Shown here: piece by piece, positions 14,357-21,201 of the stretch
Position numbering within the stretch: position 1 is the first letter of the stretch
How the letters are laid out: the number at the start of each line of letters is the position of its first letter
The notes under the pieces: generated by a model
Database searches by the model: none
Told to the model about the DNA's origin: nothing
The model's input: only the letters and a program-made list of their open reading frames with translations
Assembly (NCBI GenBank): GCA_002477505.1
Contig: DLQB01000055.1
Location: 1 to 21,201, forward strand
Length of the DNA: 21,201 nt
Direction: 5' to 3'
Origin: Flavobacteriales bacterium UBA7443
GTDB taxonomy: Bacteria; Bacteroidota; Bacteroidia; Flavobacteriales_D; Sanyastnellaceae
Translations under genes and position numbers: made by a program

Positions 14357-15028
14357 TTACAATTCGCCAGCATCGGCGAAGCTAAAATAGTCGTCACCCG
14401 CAACAATGAGGTGGTCCAACAACGGACAATCCAACATTTTTCCTGCCCAATGCAGATTTTTTGTGAGTTCGCGGTCCGCTCGACTTGGTCTCCTATTGCC
14501 TGATGGATGATTGTGAACCGCTACGATTGCCGCGGCCCCCATGGCCAATGCTTTGGAAAAGATAATCTTCGGATCTGCAATCGTTCCTGTCAGGCCTCCT
14601 CGGCTGACCATGACTTCACTCATGACCGCATTGGAGCGATTCAACAGCAACAGCCAAAACTCTTCGTGTCCGAGGTCCGACAACCTCAATGAAAACCGGC
14701 GGTAAAGATCTTTGGAACAACGGATCACCTCAACGGTTTTTTTTCCTTGAGACGCGACCTGCCGCCTCCGACCCAACTCCAAAGCTGCTGAAATCTGAAC
14801 CGCCTTCGCCATGCCAATTCCCTCCACCAACGTGTATCCCTGTGGGGGCATTTTTGACAACACCGCCAAGTCCCCGCTGGCGACATTCAGTAATGCCTGA
14901 GCTACCTCCTGCACAGGACGTCCTCGCACACCCGATCCAAGCATGATGGACAAAAGCTCTCTATTCGTCATTGCCTGAGCCCCTTCCAATATCATTTTCT
15001 CGCGTGGCCTCTCCCTCTCTTTCTCCAT
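14357..15028 (-). CDS. radC: RadC family JAB/MPN protein
   Basis: A 223-aa RadC-like protein. An N-terminal helix-hairpin-helix-like UPF0758 region (ANRELLSIML-type block at about 20-32 and LVEGIGMAKAVQISAALELGRR) precedes a JAMM/MPN+ metalloprotease-like domain with HNHPSG (172-177) and the downstream Ser182/Asp185 that complete the zinc site. Despite the name, a role in DNA repair is not established, and the cellular substrate is unknown. The ATG at 15028 begins the conserved REKMILEGAQ... segment. It is the first gene of the minus-strand run, downstream of the rpsT terminator, so it needs its own promoter; I see no good TAnnTTTG in the 50 bp upstream. Confidence 0.93.
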   Translation of the reverse strand: MEKERERPREKMILEGAQAMTNRELLSIMLGSGVRGRPVQEVAQALLNVASGDLAVLSKMPPQGYTLVEGIGMAKAVQISAALELGRRRQVASQGKKTVEVIRCSKDLYRRFSLRLSDLGHEEFWLLLLNRSNAVMSEVMVSRGGLTGTIADPKIIFSKALAMGAAAIVAVHNHPSGNRRPSRADRELTKNLHWAGKMLDCPLLDHLIVAGDDYFSFADAGEL

Positions 15029-15081
15029 CTTGTATGCTTAACGAACCCCTTGGAAAGCGAATCTTGCTGAAAAACTTGAGC

Positions 15082-15110
15082 AAAAAAAAGCCTCCTGTTT
15101 CCAGGAGGCT
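15082..15110 (-). terminator. Intrinsic terminator of rpsT
   Basis: On the minus strand a 9-bp perfect stem (AGCCTCCTG / CAGGAGGCT) with a GAAA tetraloop is followed by eight T residues (A-run at 15082-15089 on plus). It begins 24 bp after the rpsT stop. The other strand lacks a T-run, so it is one-directional and separates rpsT from radC. Confidence 0.92.
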
Positions 15111-15133
15111 AATCAATGCGTTATGTCGACAGC

Positions 15134-15385
15134 TCAGAGCTTCGATACGTGAACGGTCAAACTCGATTTGAGGTTGGACGCTTTATTCTTGTGGATAACA
15201 TTGTTCTTCGCAAGCTTGTCCAACATGGCCGAAACCGTTGGAAGCATCTCTGCCGCTTTCTTGGGGTCCGTAGTTGCCCGCAACGCACGAACGGCATTTC
15301 GGGTCGTTTTGTGCTGGTAACGATTACGAGCTGCTTTCGTGCGATCGGAACGAATGCGCTTCAATGAGGATTTGTGATGGGCCAT
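15134..15385 (-). CDS. rpsT: 30S ribosomal protein S20
   Basis: An 83-aa, lysine/arginine-rich helical protein. It starts with the S20 signature MAHHKSSLKRIRSDRTKAARN and contains KKAAEMLPTVSAMLDKLAKNNVIHKNKASNLKSSL. S20 binds 16S rRNA at the base of the body of the small subunit. I placed the start at 15385; an in-frame ATG at 15421 would add 12 residues but lies upstream of the predicted transcript start. It is a single-gene unit with its own strong promoter upstream and an intrinsic terminator downstream. Confidence 0.97.
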   Translation of the reverse strand: MAHHKSSLKRIRSDRTKAARNRYQHKTTRNAVRALRATTDPKKAAEMLPTVSAMLDKLAKNNVIHKNKASNLKSSLTVHVSKL

Positions 15386-15418
15386 GTGCTTTCGACTGAA
15401 TTTTTCCCTAAGGGGGTG

Positions 15419-15448
15419 CAAATATAATGGAGATTACAGTCTATGCAA
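15419..15448 (-). promoter_or_regulatory. rpsT promoter
   Basis: On the minus strand TTG (15446-15448), 19 bp, then TATATTTG (15419-15426): a full match to the Bacteroidota consensus with ideal spacing. The transcript would start near 15412-15415, giving a leader of about 28 nt with a CCCCTTAGGG segment before the ATG. Confidence 0.85.
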
Positions 15449-15472
15449 GCATCGAACCCATTGAAATTCAGG

Positions 15473-15504
15473 AAAAACAGAAAGGACGCACCCCTGCGTC
15501 CTTT
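15473..15504 (-). terminator. Terminator-like hairpin in the rpsT upstream region
   Basis: A perfect 10-bp stem (AAAGGACGCA at 15481-15490 and TGCGTCCTTT at 15495-15504) closes a 4-nt loop. Read on the minus strand it is followed by CTG and five T residues (15473-15477), so it resembles a weak intrinsic terminator in that direction. No recognised gene ends here; it lies upstream of the rpsT promoter. It may end a small RNA, protect rpsT from read-through, or be the remnant 3' end of a lost gene. Confidence 0.55.
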
Positions 15505-15708
15505 CACCCTAACAATCTACTTGTTTTCCAAGGCGATGCCTGCAAACTTCGCGTTGAATTACCGTGCAATATTACAAATAAACTCTTCTAATTGTATTTT
15601 TTCCTAGCTGAATAATTATTTTTCTTCCACTAATAACCAAAAACAAGCATCCGATTCACCTCATACAAGTGACCAAATCGGGTTTGATTGTATCTTGCAA
15701 TCCCGTTC

Positions 15709-18700
15709 ATGCTTCAATTCTTGCTCTTTCGCCTCCCCCGTTTTCCCTCAATCACCTTGGTCTTGTTGGGGATGATTTCCCAAACGATTGGTGCGCAAGA
15801 AACCGCAGAATTCACGAATGCTTCTGTGAGCGCCAATGTGAATGAGCTCGGCCTGCATCATGCCGCAGCGGTAGCAGACTTTGATGGCGACGGCTGGGAA
15901 GACATATATGTCGCAACCAAACAAGGGCCAAATCACCTCTTTCGAAACACCGGAGGCATGCACTTTGAAGAAGTCGCTCAGGCCGCTGGAGTAGATGATC
16001 CAGGAAATAGCAACGCGGCCGTTTGGGCCGACTTCAATAACGATGGCTGGCCCGATTTGATCACTGGAAATTACTTGGACGCCAATCGGCTCTTTCTCAA
16101 CAATGGCAATGGCACGTTTGACGATGCAACCGATGCCTACAACTTTGGCAATGAAGGTCCTTGTCGCAGCCTACATGTAGCTGATTTCGATGGGGATGGT
16201 TGGCTAGATGTCTATGTGGTGAACATGAACAGCCACAATGCCATGTACCGCAACTTGGGTGGTCAAGGGTTCCAAAATGTAACGTTTCCAACCGGGACGG
16301 TGGATACAGGCATTGGAATGGGCTGCGTCTTTTTTGATTCCGACAACGATGGTGATCAAGACCTCTACGTCACTCATGACGGCAATCAGGTCAATAAATT
16401 TTTTGAAAACAATGGAAACGGCACCTTTTCCGAAAACGCAGTAGCCGTCGGTTTGGATTACCAGGGAAATTGCATGGGTGTGGATGTGGCAGACATCAAC
16501 CACGATGGCTGGCTAGACCTGTACATCACCGATTTGTACCCCAGCGAATTGTTTCTCAATAACGGCGATGGCACCTATACCCCCATTGCCGATTCAGCCG
16601 GAGTCGATGATTCTGGAATGACATGGGGATGCGCCTGGTTTGATTATGATCTGGACACGGAATGGGACTTGTACATCGTAAATGACCATGCATTCGCCCC
16701 CACTCCGAACAGGTTGTACCGGGGCATCGGCGATTTAACCTTTGACTGGGTGAGCGAGGGCGACCCGATACTGGAACACAACCATTCCGATTACGGACTG
16801 GCAACGGGAGATTTTGACCGGGACGGCGATTTGGACTTGGCGATTGCAACAACGGGATCTTCGACACAACCGGGGTTTCAGATTCTGGAGAATCAAAATG
16901 AATCGGGCCACTTCATCGGATTTGAATTGGAAGGAACAGCCTCCAATCGTTCGGCCATAGGAGCACGCGTCGAGGTTCACTTCGACGGTAAAACACGCAT
17001 GGACGAGATCAATTGCGGGCAAGGCTACTCCGGGGCTAGCTCGTTCATTGTTCACTTTGGACTCGGAGAGGCAATGGAGGTGGATTCCATGAACATTCGC
17101 TGGCCCAGTGGCGTGATTAGTGCGCATGGCGCCTTTTCTGCAGACAGCGTTTATCAAATTCTTGAACCTGGATCACAACCCTGGTTTCAATTGGGATGCA
17201 CAGAATCGTTCGCATGCAATTACAACATCGCCGCCCAAACGAATGACAACTCATGCTTTTATCCAGAAGCGGGGTTGGATTGCAACGGAATGCCCCTCGA
17301 GGGTTGGCCGACGCTAGCGACGCACAGTGTCGCACGGCTTTGGAACGAAGCCTTGCTGATTGGCATTCGAAACGATCGGGCCCGTCCCACGGTCCACGCT
17401 CGAAATTTATGGCATCAGTCCGCTCTTGCCTATGATGCTTGGGCCGCTTGGGCCACCCCAAGTTCCATTGCTCCCCAACCTTGGCTGCTGGGAAACACCG
17501 TGGGTGACTTTGCTTGCAACTGGGATTCTCTGGCGCAGGTTGAAAATAGTGCAGAGCGCAAAGCGGCGCGGGAGCGATCCATCAGTTATGGCAGCTACCG
17601 CTTGATGCTCCACCGCTTCGAAAATGCGCCACGCCGCGATCGCATCATGACACATCTCCATTCGCAGATGGAGCAACTCGGCTATGACACCGCCTTCCAT
17701 TCTACAGAATACACCACTGGCAATTTGGAGCACGACGCGGGTGCACTGGGAAATTACTTGGCCGAACAGTACATCTCCTTTGGCCTTCAAGACGGCGCTT
17801 TTGAAGAAATTGATTACCAAAACACGTATTACAACCCCGTGAATTGGAACCTCGTCATGGACGAACCCGGGAACCCGAATATGTTCTTCCCAAACCGATG
17901 GCAACCTCTGCAATTGGCAGAGTTCATTGACCAATCCGGCAACGAAGGCACCAACGCATCGCCTGATTTTTTGAGTGCCGAATGGGGAAATGTTCAGCCC
18001 TTCGCCATGGATGCAAGCGACACCACCGTTTACAGCCGATTTGGGAGTGATTATACCGTCTACCACGCAGCACCTTCCCCACCCCTCATTTATCCAACAG
18101 AAGACACGGACCTCGAAAGCGACTACAAATGGGGACATTCCTTGGTGAGCCTTTGGTCCAGTCATTTGGACCCCACCGATTCTACCGTCTGGGACATCAG
18201 CCCCGGTGCATTTGGGCTGAATGGGTTCATTCCGGCTTCTTTGGAAGAGGCTCGCAGCTACTACCAATCTGAAAGTGGCCTGATCCAAAATTCCGGGACT
18301 ACAGCGGGCCATTCGTTCAACCCGGCCACCGGCGAACCCTACCTCGCTCAGGAGGTATTGCGCGGAGACTTCACCCGTGTTTTGGCCGAATTCTGGGCTG
18401 ACGGTCCGGATTCTGAAACGCCACCAGGACACTGGTTTACCTTATTGAACTATGTCAATGATCGTCCAGAATTGGAGCGTCAGTGGCGTGGGAATGGTGA
18501 GCCACTCGCCCCTCTCGACTGGGATGTATTGGGGTATTTCGCCATGGGTGGCGCCATGCATGATGCCGCGATTTCCGCTTGGAGCAACAAAGGCTGGTAC
18601 GATTATGTGCGTCCGGTCTCGGCCATTCGATGGATGGCCGATCGTGGTCAATCTTCCGACCCCGAGCAACCCAATTACCATGGCGCTGGTCTGCCGCTGA

Positions 18701-19431
18701 TTCCGGGCAAAATCGAATTGATCACCGCTTCTGATCCGGTAGAATTGCGCGGAATTGAAAACGAATACGTGCATGAATTGAAAGTACTCGCCTGGCGTGG
18801 ACCCGACTACATCGCTGTGCCTGCCTTGAACCAAGCGGGTGTGGGTTGGATACGCGCCAGCAACTGGTGGCCCTATCAACGACCGACGTTTGTAACCCCG
18901 CCATTTGCGGGTTACGTGAGCGGCCATTCGACGTTTAGCCGAGCCGCTGCGGAAGTTCTGTGCCTCCTGACCGGCGACGAATACTTCCCTGGAGGGTTGG
19001 GATCGTTCCCGATTGAGGCCCATGAATTCCTGGTATTTGAAGATGGTCCCTCTGCCGATTTTGAACTGCAATGGGCGACCTACCGGGACGCTGCGGATCA
19101 AAGTGCCTTGTCGCGCATCTGGGGAGGCATTCATCCTCCACAAGATGACTTTCCCGGTCGCGCGATCGGACAGGTAGTGGGAGTAGATGCCTTCTTACTG
19201 GCTGAAGCCTATGCCTTTCCACTGCTGATTGACCCCACAAATTGCGTCGGTGACTTCAACGCCGATGGGGTTCGAAACCTCTATGACCTATTGCTGCTTT
19301 TGGTTCATTTCGGTGAATTCACCGAAGGCGGAGGCAATGAGGCTCCTGCCCTACTGGACCTGGATGGAGATGGAGCAGTCAGCACGCCAGACTTACTCGG
19401 CTTGCTAACCGTTTGGGGGGTGCCCTGTTGA
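15709..19431 (+). CDS. Secreted FG-GAP / ASPIC / vanadium haloperoxidase-like fusion with dockerin-like tail
   Basis: A 1240-aa protein. A signal peptide (MLQFLLFRLPRFPSITLVLL, cleavage probably after IGAQ near 30) precedes seven FG-GAP/VCBS calcium-loop repeats beginning at about 57, 108, 159, 210, 262, 312 and 368 (DFDGDGWED type; the sixth, DYDLDTEWD, is degenerate), enough for a full seven-bladed propeller. An ASPIC/UnbV domain follows (about 410-465, NRSAIGARVEV...HFGLG...WPSG), then a GCTESFACNY insert (from 496). Residues about 530-1165 form a PAP2/vanadium haloperoxidase-like domain with the vanadate or phosphate pocket intact: Lys961-x6-Arg968-Pro, Ser1071-Gly-His1073, Arg1136-x5-His1142. 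The tail (1181-1240) has two dockerin-like loops (DFNADG..., DLDGDG...). It could oxidise halides or act as an acid phosphatase; sequence alone cannot decide. The ATG at 15709 is chosen over TTG 15688 because the signal peptide starts there. Stop is 12 bp from the convergent GH20 gene. Confidence 0.88.
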   Translation: MLQFLLFRLPRFPSITLVLLGMISQTIGAQETAEFTNASVSANVNELGLHHAAAVADFDGDGWEDIYVATKQGPNHLFRNTGGMHFEEVAQAAGVDDPGNSNAAVWADFNNDGWPDLITGNYLDANRLFLNNGNGTFDDATDAYNFGNEGPCRSLHVADFDGDGWLDVYVVNMNSHNAMYRNLGGQGFQNVTFPTGTVDTGIGMGCVFFDSDNDGDQDLYVTHDGNQVNKFFENNGNGTFSENAVAVGLDYQGNCMGVDVADINHDGWLDLYITDLYPSELFLNNGDGTYTPIADSAGVDDSGMTWGCAWFDYDLDTEWDLYIVNDHAFAPTPNRLYRGIGDLTFDWVSEGDPILEHNHSDYGLATGDFDRDGDLDLAIATTGSSTQPGFQILENQNESGHFIGFELEGTASNRSAIGARVEVHFDGKTRMDEINCGQGYSGASSFIVHFGLGEAMEVDSMNIRWPSGVISAHGAFSADSVYQILEPGSQPWFQLGCTESFACNYNIAAQTNDNSCFYPEAGLDCNGMPLEGWPTLATHSVARLWNEALLIGIRNDRARPTVHARNLWHQSALAYDAWAAWATPSSIAPQPWLLGNTVGDFACNWDSLAQVENSAERKAARERSISYGSYRLMLHRFENAPRRDRIMTHLHSQMEQLGYDTAFHSTEYTTGNLEHDAGALGNYLAEQYISFGLQDGAFEEIDYQNTYYNPVNWNLVMDEPGNPNMFFPNRWQPLQLAEFIDQSGNEGTNASPDFLSAEWGNVQPFAMDASDTTVYSRFGSDYTVYHAAPSPPLIYPTEDTDLESDYKWGHSLVSLWSSHLDPTDSTVWDISPGAFGLNGFIPASLEEARSYYQSESGLIQNSGTTAGHSFNPATGEPYLAQEVLRGDFTRVLAEFWADGPDSETPPGHWFTLLNYVNDRPELERQWRGNGEPLAPLDWDVLGYFAMGGAMHDAAISAWSNKGWYDYVRPVSAIRWMADRGQSSDPEQPNYHGAGLPLIPGKIELITASDPVELRGIENEYVHELKVLAWRGPDYIAVPALNQAGVGWIRASNWWPYQRPTFVTPPFAGYVSGHSTFSRAAAEVLCLLTGDEYFPGGLGSFPIEAHEFLVFEDGPSADFELQWATYRDAADQSALSRIWGGIHPPQDDFPGRAIGQVVGVDAFLLAEAYAFPLLIDPTNCVGDFNADGVRNLYDLLLLLVHFGEFTEGGGNEAPALLDLDGDGAVSTPDLLGLLTVWGVPC

Positions 19432-19443
19432 AACCGGAGTTGC

Positions 19444-21201
19444 TCAGTTCGCATGAACCACCAACTCATCCAAGAACAACCACGAGGCCAACGACGCAGC
19501 ATCATGCCAAAGCGGACAAGGTCCGGGATTCAGCGCCTCGAATCGAATGTATTTTGCTCTTGAATTGACCGGTACGGCGATGCGAACAACGCCTTGGGTT
19601 TCATTTTGAGCGAACGCATCCGCTCCATTCCATTGGGTCTGTATGGACCAATCGCCCTTCCAATGTTCACCATCCAAAGACCATTGAAACCGCACCGAAT
19701 CCGGAACAAAAATCCACGCGTCCTGGTAGAGGTAAAACTGCATGCTCAGGGAATCCACGTGCAGCTCCTCACTCAGGGACAATGTCATACCCATGTCTTC
19801 CCCTTGCGTTGCCTGCCAGCAACCATCGCGAAAATCCATGGATCCCAATCGGCCATCGGCCAACCCTTGTTGGCCTCCACCCGGATAGTACGTGTTCAAT
19901 GCATGGTCCAATTCCACGGGCTGAAATGCCCCCGCATGTCCTGCTAGTGGAAAACGCCATGGTTTTCCAACCGCCACATCGTGCCGACGCAGCTCGACCA
20001 CTAACGCTCCCTCTCCTGTGACTTCAAACGGCGCATCAAACGCCCGTGAAATCCGTTCTTGACTTCCCTTGGTTTCCCAAAACACATCCCCTCCAATGCC
20101 AGCAATTGCGCGGTCCAACCCCACCATGATCCGTTCGGTTTGCGCCGCAGCTTCGCAGGATAAGTCAATGGGAACCGCCTCCCAACCATAATCTACATTC
20201 CAAGCATCCAATCGGCTGTAATGCCAATCCATTCGTTCCTTGAAACTGTTCCAATCCCGTTGCGATTTTGAACTCCAAAGAACCTCGCTCATGGCCACAA
20301 TGCGAGGAAAAACCTTGGAGTCTACCAATTCCTGCGGCGCCCGTTCTGACCACATGTTGCATTCACCCCCTAGAATTCGCCCGGAACCTTCGAGGCCCTC
20401 AGGCTCCGGTTCAAAGCCATAAACACGCTCCAAATCAATGGATTCCACGGGATAATCGAAGTAACAGTGCGAGGTAGGCGACATGATGGCATCGCGCCCC
20501 ATCGCAACTGCATCGCGACCACCTTGCATGCCGCGCCAAGACTGCACAGTAGCACCATCGGGCAAACCTCCCTCCAAAATCTCATCCCATCCAATCAACT
20601 TACGTCCGTGGTCGGCCAGAAAAGAACCAATTTGAGTGATGAACCACGATTGCAATTCGTGCGCATCGTGCAACCCTTCCGCTTGGATGCGTCGCTGGCA
20701 TTTCGGACACGATTCCCAGCGCACCTTCGGCGCTTCATCCCCGCCAATGTGGATGTATTCCGACGGAAACAGTTCCAAAACTTCCAACAGGACGGCTTCC
20801 AAAAATCGAAACGTCGTGTCTTCACCCGCGCAATAAATATCCTTGAATACTCCCCAATCATGCGGAACCTCCAACGAATCACCAGTGCAACTTAGCCAAG
20901 GGTAGGCCGCAATGGCGGCCCGGCTATGCCCGGGCAGTTCGATTTCAGGAATGACCGTGATATTCCGGTCTGCGGCGTACGCGACGATTTCACGGATTTG
21001 ATCTTTGGTATAAAACCCACCGTGGCGCGAGCCGTCAGCTTCCGTTCGCCAAGCGCCAGTGGAGGTCAATTCCGGATACGCATCCACTTCAATGCGCCAG
21101 CCTTGATCTTCTGTTAAGTGCCAATGCAGGACGTTCATTTTGTGCAATGCCAAAAGGTCAATGGCGCGCTTGACAAAATCTGGATCCATGAAATGCCTGC
21201 A
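19444..21201 (-). CDS. GH20 beta-N-acetylhexosaminidase (5' partial)
   Basis: The frame continues past the right edge: the four codons before the ATG at 21189 read CRHF, matching the family's D-x-CRHF segment, so that ATG is internal and the N terminus (signal peptide and GH20b domain) is missing. The TIM barrel shows HKMNVLHWHLTEDQGWRIE, PEIELPGHSRA, and the catalytic pair IHIGGDEAPK (Asp at 20737-20739, Glu at 20734-20736), then GWDEILEGGL, VQSWRG and ILGGECNMWSE with the family tryptophans. The enzyme removes terminal GlcNAc or GalNAc from chitin oligomers, peptidoglycan fragments or glycans. The last 150 residues (about DSLSMQFYLYQDAWIFVPDSV onward) look like the C-terminal beta-sandwich usual in bacterial exo-hexosaminidases. 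Location is likely periplasmic or outer-surface but the signal is off-window. It may feed GlcNAc into the same recycling as murQ. Confidence 0.93.
   Translation of the reverse strand, partial: CRHFMDPDFVKRAIDLLALHKMNVLHWHLTEDQGWRIEVDAYPELTSTGAWRTEADGSRHGGFYTKDQIREIVAYAADRNITVIPEIELPGHSRAAIAAYPWLSCTGDSLEVPHDWGVFKDIYCAGEDTTFRFLEAVLLEVLELFPSEYIHIGGDEAPKVRWESCPKCQRRIQAEGLHDAHELQSWFITQIGSFLADHGRKLIGWDEILEGGLPDGATVQSWRGMQGGRDAVAMGRDAIMSPTSHCYFDYPVESIDLERVYGFEPEPEGLEGSGRILGGECNMWSERAPQELVDSKVFPRIVAMSEVLWSSKSQRDWNSFKERMDWHYSRLDAWNVDYGWEAVPIDLSCEAAAQTERIMVGLDRAIAGIGGDVFWETKGSQERISRAFDAPFEVTGEGALVVELRRHDVAVGKPWRFPLAGHAGAFQPVELDHALNTYYPGGGQQGLADGRLGSMDFRDGCWQATQGEDMGMTLSLSEELHVDSLSMQFYLYQDAWIFVPDSVRFQWSLDGEHWKGDWSIQTQWNGADAFAQNETQGVVRIAVPVNSRAKYIRFEALNPGPCPLWHDAASLASWLFLDELVVHAN

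Larger units (their letters stand above)
15386..15708. other. Divergent intergenic region rpsT / secreted haloperoxidase-like gene
   Basis: This 323-bp region contains no gene I can support. From left to right it holds the rpsT 5' leader and promoter (15386-15448), a 10-bp-stem hairpin (15481-15504), a 70-bp stretch with a possible minus-strand promoter-like TAATATTG (15567-15574), an AT-rich block (about 15575-15650), and an imperfect dyad (15651-15681) just ahead of the haloperoxidase-like gene. A TATCTTGC at 15691-15698, two bases off TAnnTTTG, lies 10 bp before the ATG at 15709 and is the best available -7 candidate for that gene. Confidence 0.6.

Noticed and set aside
15877..16830. Short DNA-level repeats of gatttygatggngatgg
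   Set aside because: They are the coding consequence of the FG-GAP calcium-binding loops, not a DNA repeat array or CRISPR.
17407..18432. A 341-codon open frame on the minus strand within the haloperoxidase-like gene
   Set aside because: It is the complement of a well-conserved coding region with a clear signal peptide and domains; no motif is seen in the antisense product.
1..21201. Mobile elements, CRISPR arrays, tRNA or rRNA genes, toxin-antitoxin or defence modules
   Set aside because: I looked for transposase, integrase, repeat-spacer, cloverleaf and paired small-gene patterns and saw none; the genes are mostly core or envelope functions.

Overview
The window looks like a gene-dense chromosomal segment from a Bacteroidota bacterium, most likely a flavobacteria-like, probably aquatic lineage; I cannot fix the family. 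The evidence is: promoters of the Bacteroidota type (TTG, then 17-19 bp, then TAnnTTTG) with little Shine-Dalgarno signal; several families typical of the phylum (TIGR02757/DUF2400, DUF3467, BatA-type VWA membrane protein, Bacteroidota-type short MurQ); and a secreted protein carrying the GCTxxxACNY-type insert and a C-terminal dockerin-like tail. Base composition is roughly half GC by eye, fairly even except for an AT-rich intergenic stretch at about 15.57-15.66 kb. I saw no phage, IS, integron, tRNA, rRNA or CRISPR signature.

Layout. (1) 2-5391, plus strand: a TPR protein cut by the left edge, a ComA-like phosphosulfolactate synthase, a small rhodanese, a DUF368/PopT-type undecaprenyl-phosphate transporter, shikimate dehydrogenase (aroE), MurNAc-6-phosphate etherase (murQ, GTG start, own promoter) and an unrecognised 193-aa protein overlapping murQ. 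(2) 5414-9653: a divergent pair, TIGR02757 on minus and a BatA/VWA membrane protein on plus. The latter overlaps a dihydroorotase-like gene whose metal ligands are largely missing. (3) 9660-15028, minus strand: a tightly packed seven-gene run read radC, wecB, NodB-type deacetylase, upp, small membrane protein, YjjG-like HAD phosphatase, DUF3467. (4) 15082-15708: rpsT with a textbook promoter and an intrinsic terminator, then a 323-bp divergent intergenic region holding a second unexplained hairpin. (5) 15709-19431, plus: a 1240-residue secreted multidomain protein (seven FG-GAP repeats, ASPIC/UnbV, vanadium haloperoxidase/PAP2-type domain, dockerin-like tail). (6) 19444-21201, minus: a GH20 beta-N-acetylhexosaminidase cut by the right edge.

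How the genes fit together. Most are core-metabolism and envelope genes: aromatic precursor synthesis, lipid-carrier recycling (DUF368), MurNAc recycling (murQ), amino-sugar epimerisation (wecB) with a probable glycan deacetylase, pyrimidine salvage (upp) and a probable non-catalytic partner of pyrimidine synthesis (the pyrC-like gene). The GH20 enzyme and the haloperoxidase-like protein are the likely outward-facing functions.

The observations I rate highest are the fused propeller-haloperoxidase-dockerin protein, the dihydroorotase homologue without its metal site, near-leaderless promoters in front of murQ and the VWA gene, and a terminator-like hairpin with a possible small transcript in the rpsT divergent region. 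I did not find anything I can defend as a wholly new defence or mobile system.
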